A stretch of 64,000 nucleotides of DNA from SAR202 cluster bacterium bin90 (GCA_002238855.1 MPND01000012.1:36198-100197), one strand, 5' to 3'; positions 1 through 7,747 are shown, numbered from the stretch's first letter. Notes: generated from the letters alone by a model not told the origin. Numbers and translations: made by a program.

Positions 1-215
1 TCGGGTGTGGGGATTAGGCCCCAGAATTGGGATTCTTCCTGCTCAGGCTGATCAGAGAGCCCGTAGCGGTTTAGAAGCTTGGCGGCTTCCATCTGATGGC
101 AGGCCTTGGCGCCGGAAGTCTTGCCCTGTACGGTGTCGACTAGGAATTGTGCGACGACCTCACCGTCGTTGGTGAGGTTCCGAATGTGTTGTTGCAGTCT
201 GCTCGGAGCGCACAT
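1..215 (-). CDS. Partial conserved hypothetical protein, N-terminal 71 residues
   Basis: An open frame starts at an ATG (213-215) and runs off the left edge. The frame is closed upstream by a TGA at 234-236, so this is the only ATG available. The peptide begins MCAPSRLQQHIRN and contains a segment reading VVAQFLVDTVQGKTSGAKAC followed by a charged helix-like stretch. It has no signal peptide or membrane segment. I do not recognise the family with certainty; the pattern (short helical DNA-binding-like protein with an 'LVDTVQG' core) resembles small conserved proteins of unknown function in Chloroflexota. The purine-rich GGCGGA just upstream could serve as ribosome binding site. Confidence 0.5.
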   Translation of the reverse strand, partial: MCAPSRLQQHIRNLTNDGEVVAQFLVDTVQGKTSGAKACHQMEAAKLLNRYGLSDQPEQEESQFWGLIPTP

Positions 216-928
216 TAGAAGTCCGCCAGTCTTTCAGTCTCTCGGTTGGTCGGTGTGACAAGAAACAGAAGGCGCAGGAATCACAAAGGTGATTGGCGCT
301 GCGCCTCTTGAGAACGTTTGTATTATTAGATTGGGTCTATGATACGCACGGATGTTTGGGGTTGTCAAGGGGGTAGCCACAAAAGGCACAAAGGTCACAA
401 AAGGAGATTTGAGAGTTGCAGTCTGTGTGAAGTAGCTCTGATTATAGGTGGGTCGCTGTTGCCTGATGCCTGGAGGTCTGGCGGTGGCAGCACGGAGGAG
501 AGGACGCGGCACATTTCAGAAGTGGTGGTCTATTGCGGATTATGGAGTACGACAATCCCGCATTTCTTGGATTCGAGGGCGCTGTGACCGAGGTTTACGA
601 GCCGGGCGGAGGGGAACCGGGGTTGCTGCCGGACGGGGATGGCGGGTAGGTGCGCGGCACCGGTGTTGCGCATTACGATGTGCAGATTGATATGCTGAAT
701 GCGCCTTTGCGAGGGATTGCTGAGGATGATCTTGAGTTAGCTTGAGAGGGTGGCTGGGGAGAATGGGCGGCGGCGGCGGGCGTCTTTCGCAATTGGACTT
801 GGAGGTGAGTTCGGCAGTCAGAAGAATTCCTTTCTTATAGCCTTGACTTCTTCGACATGCTAACTTTGATACCTGATGTGATATGTACAGACTTACATAG
901 TGATCTCAGGATTCTTCATCGTGGAGTA
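216..928. other. Accessory spacer with no supported intact gene
   Basis: Several open frames of 60-90 codons cross this stretch on both strands, but they overlap each other, have arginine/proline-rich shadow composition and lack ribosome binding sites. The only coding-like sequence is the interrupted frame at 542-745. A CACAAAAGGCACAAAGGTCACAAAAGG purine-rich run lies near 377-403. Near the right end TTGACT (843-848) and TTTGAT (865-870), 16 bp apart, could form a promoter for the KAP gene. Confidence 0.4.
542..745 (+). pseudogene. Possible remnant of a small gene with an in-frame stop
   Basis: An ATG at 542 opens a frame reading MEYDNPAFLGFEG..., stops at a TAG (647-649), and continues in the same frame as VRGTGVAHYDVQIDMLNAP...EDDLELA to a TGA at 743-745. 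The two halves have ordinary protein composition, unlike the arginine-rich overlapping frames, which suggests one reading frame broken by a nonsense mutation. There is no clear ribosome binding site. The product is unrecognised. Confidence 0.2.
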
Positions 929-2314
929 ATGATCTTGACAAGTTTATATGGGGCACTGGAGGTTCTTGAGCACGAACCTTTCGCCAACGACAAGCTGGGT
1001 CGCAAAGAGCCAATAGAGACTCTGACCAATGTAATCAACAACATCGGCAGCCCATTCATTTTGAGTGTCGACGCGCCTTGGGGATCTGGGAAAACAACAT
1101 TCTTGAAGATGTGGGAGAAACATCTTCAGAATTTAGGATATGCAGTCGTAGATTTTAACGCGTGGGAAACCGATTATTCAGATGACCCTTTTCTAGCGCT
1201 ATCCGGTGAAATCTCAACACAATTGGCTGACGAAGATGAGACCACTACCACCAAGGACCTCCTAAGAGACCTTAAATGTATTGCGAAAGACGTCGCAATC
1301 AGACGTGTGCCTAATATTCTGAGCACGTTAGCTGCCTTGGGAACAACGGCCACCGGCGCGCCATTTGCCAGCGAATTCACCAGTGACCTAGTAAGAGGAG
1401 CAGCAGAACGACTCTTGCGGTCGCATCAGGAGACACAAGATTCGATTCACGCTTTCCAGACAAGATTGGCGGGCTTAGCAAAAGAGGTTTCAAGAGCCAG
1501 GAACGGTCGGCCGATCATTGTGATGATAGACGAATTGGATCGCTGTCGGCCGACATATGCAATTGAGTTGCTAGAGAACGCAAAGCACATATTCAACGTC
1601 AATAACGTCGTATTCGTACTGTCGATGAATCAAAAACAGTTGGCAGAGTCGGTCAAAGCCATTTATGGGCCTGGCTTCGAAGCGCAACTATATCTAGAAA
1701 GATTCTTCGACATGTCATTCAACTTGCCTTACTTAGACAGGAAGAATTTTATAAGGAACGCTATTGAGTCAACACAGATACGCGGGCGGCTCAAGGCAGG
1801 CTACATAGAAGATGTAATCACAGCTTTCTTTAATGATTCAACTCTGAATCTTAGAAGCATCGCTAAAGCCATACTCCACTTAAACTTAGTTGTCGCCTCA
1901 CTAGAAGATGGAGAACGATTTGAAGTAGAAGTAGCCGCGCTATTGTTCATGTTCCGGTCCATCAGCCACGACTCGTATCAACGATTTCTCCAGGGTGGGT
2001 TAAGTGACGAACAGACTTCTAGTTTCCTATTCTCCAAATTAAACAGTGAGAGACTTCTGAATACGCCCGAGCATGCTGTCTACCAGGCAATTATGTTGCC
2101 AGCAAATCAACGAATCAAAGGGCGACGTTATCCCCCTGGCGATGTGGTCGAACGTATAACAAGCGGGATTAGGAATCTGACATTCGAGCAGAGAGAGCGA
2201 TTGAGTCGTTGTGCATGCGCGCTGGACACGGAGAATACCAAATGGGAATCGGCAGACCTTGAAGGACTAATTCGCAGAATAGAACTCCTAACTGGAGAGA
2301 ATTCTCCAAAATAA
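929..2314 (+). CDS. KAP-family P-loop NTPase
   Basis: The protein (461 residues from this start) is a KAP NTPase: a Walker A motif APWGSGKTT at about residues 49-57, the KAP-typical FNAWETDYSDDPF just after it, and an extended Walker B IVMIDELDRCRP at about 197-208, followed by a VVFVLSMN sensor strand and LERFFD. KAP NTPases are usually membrane-associated ATPases and often occur in mobile or defence-related loci. A weakly hydrophobic stretch between Walker A and B is where family members often carry membrane helices. The frame extends back to an ATG at 857, but the ATG at 929 follows GGAG and the possible promoter at 843-870 would exclude the upstream start. Base composition is visibly more AT-rich than neighbouring genes, consistent with horizontal acquisition. 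No partner gene is adjacent. Confidence 0.85.
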   Translation: MILTSLYGALEVLEHEPFANDKLGRKEPIETLTNVINNIGSPFILSVDAPWGSGKTTFLKMWEKHLQNLGYAVVDFNAWETDYSDDPFLALSGEISTQLADEDETTTTKDLLRDLKCIAKDVAIRRVPNILSTLAALGTTATGAPFASEFTSDLVRGAAERLLRSHQETQDSIHAFQTRLAGLAKEVSRARNGRPIIVMIDELDRCRPTYAIELLENAKHIFNVNNVVFVLSMNQKQLAESVKAIYGPGFEAQLYLERFFDMSFNLPYLDRKNFIRNAIESTQIRGRLKAGYIEDVITAFFNDSTLNLRSIAKAILHLNLVVASLEDGERFEVEVAALLFMFRSISHDSYQRFLQGGLSDEQTSSFLFSKLNSERLLNTPEHAVYQAIMLPANQRIKGRRYPPGDVVERITSGIRNLTFEQRERLSRCACALDTENTKWESADLEGLIRRIELLTGENSPK

Positions 2315-2415
2315 GCGTGACCCTTACGTGGATCCCTTTATGAAGCGTCTCTGGTGCGGGTGACCTAGCCGCTGAGGGTAGCTTCGGCGTGGAAGATGCG
2401 GGTGCGGCGTTCGTT

Positions 2416-2456
2416 TCACCTCCATCCCATCCTTCCCCCGTCGAGGGGGGAAGGGG
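2416..2456. repeat. REP-like element, family B
   Basis: Copy of the repeat with core CATCCCATCCTTCCCCC, a short GTCGA loop, then GGGGGAAGG, forming a 9-bp GC-rich hairpin. Further copies are at 16002, 18401, 20613, 34229, 43465, 47612, 49558 and 61457. Confidence 0.8.
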
Positions 2457-2505
2457 TGTCATAGGCTCCCCTCACCCAACCCTCTCCCGCGCGGAAAGGG
2501 GACCT

Positions 2506-2535
2506 GGATTCCTGCCTTCGCAGGAATGACGGGTG
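2506..2535. repeat. REP-like element, family A
   Basis: Copy of GGATTCCTGCCTTCGCAGGAATGACGG; ATTCCTGC and GCAGGAAT pair over a CTTC loop. Further copies at 6276, 12887, 13566, 18455 and 19923, and a degenerate one at 35564. Confidence 0.85.
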
Positions 2536-2609
2536 AATTGCGGGGAGAAGGGCTTTTATTAGGGCCGGATGACTGCCTGCGGGGGGATGAGGATTGGTTT
2601 GAAGAGAAA

Positions 2610-2646
2610 GAAAAATCTCCCCGTCCTTTTGAGGGAGCGGGGAGAT
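2610..2646 (-). terminator. Intrinsic terminator of the small-peptide unit
   Basis: ATCTCCCCG (2615-2623) pairs with CGGGGAGAT (2638-2646). Read on the minus strand the hairpin is followed by five T residues (the A-run at 2611-2615). It lies 13 bp beyond the last peptide stop codon. Confidence 0.75.
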
Positions 2647-2658
2647 TGTTATTCGGTT

Positions 2659-2874
2659 TTAGCCGAAGATAATGCAGGGGAGGCCTACCCACCAACAGTC
2701 TTCGGGACTGCCCTGGGCGGTGCGGGTGGTGTCGTTGCCGCCGTCGGCGAATGCGGTGTCGCTCTGGACGGCGACGAGGGTTGCGAGGGCGAGGGTGATG
2801 ACGAGCAGCGGGACTATCATCCACCTGAATGCGCCTGCTATACGGAAGTGCGGGTTTATGAACTTGCCTAGCAT
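2659..2874 (-). CDS. Small exported peptide D, Cys-containing C-terminus (71 aa)
   Basis: The peptide starts MLGKFINPHF, has a hydrophobic signal/anchor core (about residues 18-37, WMIVPLLVITLALATLVAV) followed by an AFA-like cleavage site, and a short mature part ending SPEDCWWVGLPCIIFG with two cysteines five residues apart. The ATG at 2872-2874 has AAAGGA six bases upstream, which decides this start over longer in-frame extensions. It is the last of four tandem minus-strand peptide genes and is followed by an intrinsic terminator. Its N-terminus aligns with peptide C (13 identities in the first 36 positions), and its PEDC...PC ending recalls peptide A. A bacteriocin-like, signalling or surface peptide are possible; function is unknown. 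Confidence 0.65.
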   Translation of the reverse strand: MLGKFINPHFRIAGAFRWMIVPLLVITLALATLVAVQSDTAFADGGNDTTRTAQGSPEDCWWVGLPCIIFG

Positions 2875-2960
2875 TTTGATTCCTTTATTCGCGCGTGTTA
2901 CTGAGGGTTGAATTGGCGATTGTGTTGCCGGCTGCTGCGGTTGCGGTTGGTAGAACCGGA

Positions 2961-3182
2961 CTACGCAGCGCATTGCAGTGTTGATGCTGCCGCCAGGTCG
3001 AGATAGATTTCGGTTCGCGGCGTTCGCGGTGCTTTCGCGTTGACAGCGGAGGCTGCGAGCGCCTTGCGGTTGTGAATGGCTGCCAGTGCTTCGTTGGAGA
3101 GGGCTGCGTTGAGGAGCGAGACGTTCGTCCAACTGGAGCCTCCGATCAAGCCGGAGTGCGAGTTTATGATTTTGCTGGTCAT
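2961..3182 (-). CDS. Small peptide C, diverged paralogue of peptide D (73 aa)
   Basis: Starts MTSKIINSHSG at the ATG 3180-3182, preceded by AAAGGA. Position for position it aligns with peptide D (M..K.INxH....G...W..V.LL...L....L.A), but polar residues have replaced much of the hydrophobic core, so it no longer reads as a convincing signal peptide. The tail contains one cysteine near the C-terminus (LQCAA). The nucleotide sequences of the two starts also match in blocks, so this looks like a duplicated copy that has drifted, either into a new role or toward decay. Transcribed with the other three peptides. Confidence 0.5.
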   Translation of the reverse strand: MTSKIINSHSGLIGGSSWTNVSLLNAALSNEALAAIHNRKALAASAVNAKAPRTPRTEIYLDLAAASTLQCAA

Positions 3183-3237
3183 GGTCGTTCCTTTCGGTGG
3201 TTGATGCGCTGACGGAGTAGGCGTATGCACTGCCGCT

Positions 3238-3366
3238 CTAGGTTGCTGCAAGTGCGGCGACGAAGAGGGCGATAAGCAGGAGCTGAACGGCGAGATGCCT
3301 GGCTGTGCTCTGTCCGTCGATGAGTCCGGCTGTTATGTTGCGGGTTATGGGTGTGATCGGTCCCAT
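3238..3366 (-). CDS. Small membrane peptide B (42 aa)
   Basis: A 42-codon frame starting MGPITPITRN at the ATG 3364-3366 has an AGGAGG ribosome binding site six bases upstream. Its C-terminal half RHLAVQLLLIALFVAALAAT is a single membrane segment closely matching the same segment of peptide A (RLLAVQLLLVTILVSALVAF), but the frame stops where peptide A continues into its cysteine-bearing tail. It is therefore either a leader-only paralogue or a gene truncated at its TAG (3238-3240). It is shorter than usual gene-calling limits and easily missed. Confidence 0.55.
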   Translation of the reverse strand: MGPITPITRNITAGLIDGQSTARHLAVQLLLIALFVAALAAT

Positions 3367-3465
3367 GGTGTGCCTCCTTAACATTGCCTGTCTCCTAAAG
3401 CGTTGGGTTGGTTGTGATGTTGTCGCTTTCTGTCGTGAGCGAACTGTGTCGGTTGGCTGCGCCTG

Positions 3466-3777
3466 TTAGCAGGGTATGCCGGGTAGCAGGCACTGGGCTG
3501 TGCTGGTGCCGCCGTCGTCGATAGGACCGGAGGCGGGATTGGAGTTGGCGATAGAGTTATTCTCGAAGGGGCAGTCGTCAGGATCGCCCTGCGGTGCCTG
3601 AATCTGCTCGGTCGCCGGTGTGCCGCCGGTGTCTGCGGAGGCGGTTGCGGGCTGGAACGCCACGAGAGCGGAGACGAGGATGGTGACGAGCAGGAGCTGG
3701 ACTGCGAGGAGCCTGAATGCGCCGAACATTCCGGGGAGCCTGCGTGCGAGTGTGTGATTTCTGGTGGTTGCGTTCAT
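3466..3777 (-). CDS. Small exported peptide A, Cys-containing C-terminus (103 aa)
   Basis: First gene of the four-peptide unit. A strong AGGAGG lies seven bases before the ATG (3775-3777). Residues 1-20 are basic, 22-41 form a hydrophobic core (LLAVQLLLVTILVSALVAF), and ATASA gives a plausible signal peptidase site near residue 48. The mature part is Gly/Asp/Asn-rich with cysteines at GDPDDCPF, TAQCLLPGIPC: three cysteines, the last at the C-terminus. The GDPDDC...PC pattern recalls GSPEDC...PC of peptide D. No known family recognised. The promoter at 3832-3860 drives the unit with a leader of roughly 48 nt. Confidence 0.65.
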   Translation of the reverse strand: MNATTRNHTLARRLPGMFGAFRLLAVQLLLVTILVSALVAFQPATASADTGGTPATEQIQAPQGDPDDCPFENNSIANSNPASGPIDDGGTSTAQCLLPGIPC

Positions 3778-3831
3778 CGTTGTTCCTCCTGTGTTGGTGA
3801 TATGATGGCTGCCTTATGAACCTCTGCGTTT

Positions 3832-3860
3832 ATATTAAAACACCTAAATATAAATGTCAA
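3832..3860 (-). promoter_or_regulatory. Sigma70-type promoter of the peptide unit
   Basis: On the minus strand TTGACA (3855-3860) and TAATAT (3832-3837) are separated by 17 bp in an AT-rich block that contrasts with the GC-rich surroundings. The first peptide starts about 48 bases downstream of the expected initiation point. Confidence 0.65.
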
Positions 3861-4044
3861 GATATATAAGTAATGGTTTTATAAAGAGATTTTGCGAGTA
3901 TGGACGAGGTTGGCGGAGGTGGGGATGGCAGTGGGTGGGAGCGCGGCTGCGGGCGGGGGAATTGGGTGCAAGGGGCGGAGGGTGAATGATATGATTATGG
4001 GTGGAAATTTAGGGATTCAGACATTTCAGGAGGATTTGCGAACG

Positions 4045-4839
4045 ATGACGAAGTATGCGCGGTATGAGCATGATGGCGGCGTGTCGTATGGGATTGTGGA
4101 GGGGAACGATGTGCATGAGATTTCGGCGGCGCCGTACGAGGAATACGAGCGGACGGGGCATTCGGTTGGGCTGGGCGATGTGCGGCTGCTGGCGCCGGTG
4201 ATGCCGGGGAAGATTATCGCTATCGGGCGGAATTATGTGAGCCACCTGGCGCATTCGGCGTCGCTGGTGGGTGGGGACATCGATCTGCCGAAGGTGCCGG
4301 AGCCGTTCTTCAAGACGCCGTCGTCGGTGGTGGGGCCGAATGATCCGATCGTGCTGCCGCGAGAGGTGACGGAGGAGGGCGTGCTTGTGGAGGAGGAGGC
4401 TGAGCTGACGCTGGTGATCGGGAAGAGGTGCCGTCGGGCGACGCAGGAGGATGCGCTGGACTATGTGCTGGGCGTGACTTGCGGGAATGATGTGAGCGCG
4501 CGGAACTGGCAGCGGGGCGACCTGTCGTGGTGGCGCGCGAAGTCGAGCGATACGTTCAGCCCGATCGGGCCGTATGTGGTGACGGGGCTGGACCCGGACA
4601 ACCTGCTGCTGACTGGGCGTGTGAACGGCGAGGTGATCCAGCAGTCGGGGACGGACGACCTGGCGCATAACTGCAGGCGGATCATCGAGTTCGTGAGCAG
4701 CGTGGTTACGCTGGAGCCGGGTGATGTGATCATGACGGGGACTCCGGGGGAGCCGGGGGAGATCAAGCGCGGCGATGTGGTTGAGGTGGAGCTTGAGGGT
4801 GTGGGGACGCTGAGCAATCCGGTGATTGCGGAGGAGTAG
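4045..4839 (+). CDS. Fumarylacetoacetate hydrolase family protein
   Basis: A 264-residue FAH-fold protein. Family landmarks are the short N-terminal domain, KIIAIGRNYVSHLAH (about residue 55), EPFFKTPSSVVGPNDPI, the metal ligands in VEEEAEL, GVTCGNDVSARNWQ and the C-terminal ITGTPGEPGEIKRGDVVEVELEGVG. Members hydrolyse or tautomerise acylpyruvates or decarboxylate hydroxylated ring-cleavage products in aromatic catabolism; the exact substrate cannot be read from sequence. The frame is open to 3892, but the upstream part is low-complexity Gly/Ala sequence and AGGAGG (4028-4033) precedes the ATG at 4045, so that start is preferred. It stands alone and converges on ccdA. Confidence 0.85.
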   Translation: MTKYARYEHDGGVSYGIVEGNDVHEISAAPYEEYERTGHSVGLGDVRLLAPVMPGKIIAIGRNYVSHLAHSASLVGGDIDLPKVPEPFFKTPSSVVGPNDPIVLPREVTEEGVLVEEEAELTLVIGKRCRRATQEDALDYVLGVTCGNDVSARNWQRGDLSWWRAKSSDTFSPIGPYVVTGLDPDNLLLTGRVNGEVIQQSGTDDLAHNCRRIIEFVSSVVTLEPGDVIMTGTPGEPGEIKRGDVVEVELEGVGTLSNPVIAEE

Positions 4840-4900
4840 GACTTACATCGTTGGACGGGACGGGATGCCGTCTTTGTCCTGAGTGAAGCTTACATGGGAG

Positions 4901-4937
4901 CGCCCGCCAGTGAATTGCTGGCGGGCGTTCTGCTGTT
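4901..4937. terminator. Bidirectional hairpin between convergent genes
   Basis: CGCCCGCCAG (4901-4910) pairs perfectly with CTGGCGGGCG (4918-4927) over a 7-nt loop, followed by TTCTGCTGTT. It lies between the FAH-family gene and ccdA, which end facing each other. Confidence 0.65.
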
Positions 4938-4953
4938 GGGGGTGCGGTTGGGG

Positions 4954-5862
4954 TTAGCCGAGGACGTTGCCGATGGTTAGCCAGTAGAAGACTATGTATG
5001 TGCCGGCGATTAGCATTAGCCAGGTGCCGATGGGCTGCATGTAGGGCATGACTTTGCGCATGCCGCCGACCATCGCGCCCTTGAAGAGGGCTATGCCGAG
5101 CGTGAGGGTGATGATGACTGCGCCCATGCCGAGGGCGTAGAGGATGAACTGTGCGAAGGCTGCCCAGATGTTGGCGGATGCGAAGGAAGAGCCGATGACG
5201 GCGAGGAATATGGGGAGGGTGCAGCTGAGGGATGCGAGGCCGTACGCGAGGCCAAAGATGAAGTAGCCGCGTATGTTTGCCTGGCCGGGGTTGCCGAATT
5301 TTTCTGCCATCTGCTGGGCGAGGGCGGTGTAGAGCTTGCCGCCGCCGAGGAGCCATGCGCCTGCGAGCGTGAGCAGGATGCCGACGCCGAGGCCGATCCA
5401 GGGGAGGATGCTGCCGACTACGGAGCGCGCGCCGAGTCCGATGACCGCGCCTGCGACCGCGAATAGCAGTATGAAGCCGACCGTAACAGAGCCGCCGATG
5501 AGGAGCGCCTTGCCGATGTGCGATATGAATGAGGAGTCGTCTTCGTCACCGACGCCGAGGTATAGGCCCATGTATGCGGGGAGCATTGCGAAGCCGCAGG
5601 GGTTGAAGGCGGCTGCGAGTCCCGCGCCGAACGCGAAGCCGAGCGGGGCGATGATGCCGAGTCCGCCGATCTGACCGGCGGCGCCGCCGGAGAGGGATTC
5701 GACGAAGAAGTTGATGCTGTCTATATCGCTGTCGCCGCGGACGATGAGGGCGCCGATGACGGCTATGGCGAGCGCGATGGTTGCGGCTGCGACGGGCAGG
5801 AGGACTGTGCGGGCGAATCCGGGTGAAGGTTGGCTGTCGGTGTAGGCGGTAGTCTCGTTCAT
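4954..5862 (-). CDS. ccdA: Cytochrome c biogenesis / DsbD-type transmembrane protein CcdA
   Basis: A 302-residue polytopic membrane protein of the DsbD_TM/CcdA family. After an N-terminal anchor and a short periplasmic loop come six further hydrophobic segments. The two redox cysteines characteristic of the family are present: FNPCGFAMLPAY (Cys89) and SLSCTLPIFL (Cys214). CcdA passes reducing equivalents from cytosolic thioredoxin across the membrane to periplasmic thiol proteins needed for haem c attachment, fitting the multihaem cytochromes and thioredoxin-fold lipoproteins elsewhere in the window. The N-terminal extension of about 65 residues is longer than in minimal CcdA. A TATAAT lies upstream on this strand (5926-5931) without a clear -35 box. 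Confidence 0.9.
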   Translation of the reverse strand: MNETTAYTDSQPSPGFARTVLLPVAAATIALAIAVIGALIVRGDSDIDSINFFVESLSGGAAGQIGGLGIIAPLGFAFGAGLAAAFNPCGFAMLPAYMGLYLGVGDEDDSSFISHIGKALLIGGSVTVGFILLFAVAGAVIGLGARSVVGSILPWIGLGVGILLTLAGAWLLGGGKLYTALAQQMAEKFGNPGQANIRGYFIFGLAYGLASLSCTLPIFLAVIGSSFASANIWAAFAQFILYALGMGAVIITLTLGIALFKGAMVGGMRKVMPYMQPIGTWLMLIAGTYIVFYWLTIGNVLG

Positions 5863-6275
5863 GTGCTTGCCTCGCGGTGGTTCTGTGGGTCAGTTCTTTG
5901 GGGTTCAGTCTATAAGGGTAACTTCATTATATTGGATGCAGGATAGGTGGATGGGATTTTGGTGTTGTTAGCAGCGGTCTGGTATGAATTTGCTTCCGAT
6001 GAAAAGTTCATCTTTGTTGCGATCTCTGAATATGCGGGCGGACGGGCTACCTCGCGTCAGCGGGGAAGCCTGGTAGGAGAGGAATGAATCGGAAATGGGC
6101 TTGTAACTTGGGATTTCATTTGCAGGTTATCGTAGTGAAGAGTTGGGAACGCTCAGGCCGAATTAGGGCGTGTTGACAGGTCAAGCCTCAAAGCGGTCCG
6201 GCGGAAGTTCAGCATCGAATTATGCGCTATCCAGAATGGGCTATCCAGCGTACATTTATCCCGCGCCACCCCTCT

Positions 6276-6304
6276 GGATTCCTGCCTCCGCAGGAATGAC
6301 GGGC
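6276..6304. repeat. REP-like element, family A
   Basis: GGATTCCTGCCTCCGCAGGAATGACGGG; one loop base differs from the copy at 2506. Confidence 0.85.
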
Positions 6305-6360
6305 TGAAGACCGCGGATTTCTACAGAACCTTGTACGCTTGCAAGGCTATCAACTGTTTC

Positions 6361-6459
6361 TGTCATTTCGAGCGCCACAAGAAATCTGAAGGGCCGCGCC
6401 CGTAGCATGCCTTGCTTTGCCACAACGATTTTAGACCCTTCACTCCGTTCAGGGTGACA
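6361..6459. repeat. MITE-like element with TGTCA/TGACA ends
   Basis: A 99-bp stretch begins TGTCATTTCGAGCG and ends CGTTCAGGGTGACA; the two ends are imperfect inverted repeats (9 of 14 positions). The sequence type (GTCATTTCGAGCG...AAATCT...TTCAGGGTGAC) matches small palindromic intergenic elements I know from many GC-rich genomes. Only one copy is in this window. Confidence 0.5.
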
Positions 6460-6523
6460 ACAAAAACGCTGAGAGGGTGGCAACCAAAAGACGCTAAGCA
6501 TGTACAGGTCTGCGAAGCGTCGA

Positions 6524-7741
6524 TTATTCCAGGATGTCGTTGACGAGGGAGAGGCCTTGTTTGAGGCGGTCGCGCCAGTCGGGGCGGGGGTGGCGGATGG
6601 TGTTGGTGCAGACTCTAAAGAGGCAGACCGCTTCGCGGAGGGCGAGGTCGCGGCTGTTCCAACGGAGGCGGTCGAGTGATGCTGTGAGAAAGATGGAGTG
6701 GTAGGCGGCTTTTGCGCGCGATTCACGGGGCTTGCCGAAGTGGGTGGTGTATCGCAGGTGGGCGAGGAAGTTGCCGATGTCAAGCATGGGATCGCCGGGG
6801 CCGGTTTCCTCGAAGTCAACGAGGGATATGCGGCCATCGGGGAGGATGAGCATCTGGTCGTCGTAGAAGTCATTGTGGGCTGTGTGGGTTGGCGTCCAGG
6901 CCTTTACGAACGGGTCGAGCGAACGGGTGGCGTCCATGAGAATCGCCTGTCCGTCAGAGTCGTCTTCAAGCGCCTTGACGAATGCGCGCTTCGCCCTGCG
7001 GTACGCCCCTGCGAGGTTGAAGGGGCGGGTGTCCACGTGCTGGAAGGGGACGCTCCAGAGCTTTTCAAGGCCATCGAGGAGCGTTTCAGGGGACGGCTGG
7101 TGACCGCGCCGTATGTAGCGCCGCAGGTTTCTGCCGGGTATCTCTGACATCCACAGCACGCCGCCTTCCTGCCAGCTGCCGGCAATTCGGGGCGCGACGA
7201 AGCCCGAATGCTGTGTGAGTTTTGCCGCCTTTAGCAGCGGCTCCATGACTTCGGGGCGCATCACGCGGGCGTAGAACCTGACACGGCCGAGGCGATGGCG
7301 CAGGACTGCGCGGTTGCCGGGCCTGTACCTGACCATGTCCACACGGATGCGCCGCGCCGGAACTGCGAGGACATGCCTGTTGACCAGTTTCAGGGCAGAT
7401 TCGACTGAGGCGGCTTCGCTTAGTCCGGGAAGGTTAGGGTCGTCGGGGTAGCTGTACACAGCGGCGTCCCTGTCGCGGCGGATCTCGAATGCGAACTGCT
7501 CGTCGGGCATGAATTCGTCGGGGTGCCACTCGGCGACATAGCTTACTATTGCCCGCCTTCCGGGGTCGTGGCTGATCTGCCGGATTCTGATGCGGTATGG
7601 GCTGTCAGGCCGTTCGCCGAAGCGCGAGCAGTATTCCCGCCAGACATGGTTACCGTCGAAGAGGCGGGGGAATCCCGGCAGGTCGCCGTCTTCAAGGGTG
7701 AACTGCGGGTAAATCGGTATGACTGTAGCGGTGGAGAGCAT
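6524..7741 (-). CDS. APH-fold phosphotransferase (aminoglycoside phosphotransferase family)
   Basis: A 405-residue protein with the C-terminal lobe of the APH/choline-kinase fold: catalytic loop AHNDFYDDQ (about residues 288-296; H-x-D-x4-N/Q pattern) and the metal-binding LVDFEETGPGDPMLD (about 308-321). An N-terminal region of about 150 residues contains the nucleotide-binding lobe (RYRPGNRAVLRH, FYARV). Family members phosphorylate small molecules and occasionally proteins. The gene begins six bases after the stop of the acidic repeat gene on the same strand, so the two are almost certainly co-transcribed. An antibiotic-resistance role is not implied; the partner suggests an envelope or secreted-polymer role, which is inference. 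Confidence 0.8.
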   Translation of the reverse strand: MLSTATVIPIYPQFTLEDGDLPGFPRLFDGNHVWREYCSRFGERPDSPYRIRIRQISHDPGRRAIVSYVAEWHPDEFMPDEQFAFEIRRDRDAAVYSYPDDPNLPGLSEAASVESALKLVNRHVLAVPARRIRVDMVRYRPGNRAVLRHRLGRVRFYARVMRPEVMEPLLKAAKLTQHSGFVAPRIAGSWQEGGVLWMSEIPGRNLRRYIRRGHQPSPETLLDGLEKLWSVPFQHVDTRPFNLAGAYRRAKRAFVKALEDDSDGQAILMDATRSLDPFVKAWTPTHTAHNDFYDDQMLILPDGRISLVDFEETGPGDPMLDIGNFLAHLRYTTHFGKPRESRAKAAYHSIFLTASLDRLRWNSRDLALREAVCLFRVCTNTIRHPRPDWRDRLKQGLSLVNDILE

Positions 7742-7747
7742 CGTTGC

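Larger units (their letters stand above)
2315..2658. other. Intergenic region with two repeat elements and a terminator
   Basis: No gene is supported. The region holds one copy of the CCTTCCCCC...GGGGGAAGG repeat, one GGATTCCTGC...GCAGGAATGAC repeat, and the hairpin that ends the minus-strand peptide unit. Confidence 0.7.
5863..6523. other. 661-bp intergenic region with repeats only
   Basis: No gene is supported. It contains a family A repeat and a MITE-like element (both listed), plus a possible -10 box for ccdA. The rest shows no recognisable structure. Confidence 0.6.

Noticed and set aside
4009..4668. 219-codon minus-strand frame antisense to the FAH-family gene
   Set aside because: Arg/His/Pro-rich shadow of a GC-rich gene. 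The same applies to the long frames antisense to ActB1 (14300-15691), ActC (18506-19699) and the FAD/Fe-S dehydrogenase (27086-28750).
6256..6873. 205-codon minus-strand frame crossing the repeat region and the end of the APH-fold gene
   Set aside because: It reads through a family A repeat and the MITE-like element and overlaps a recognised gene in another frame.
6524..7741. Aminoglycoside resistance gene
   Set aside because: Only the general APH-fold catalytic motifs are shared; the N-terminal region and context do not match resistance enzymes.
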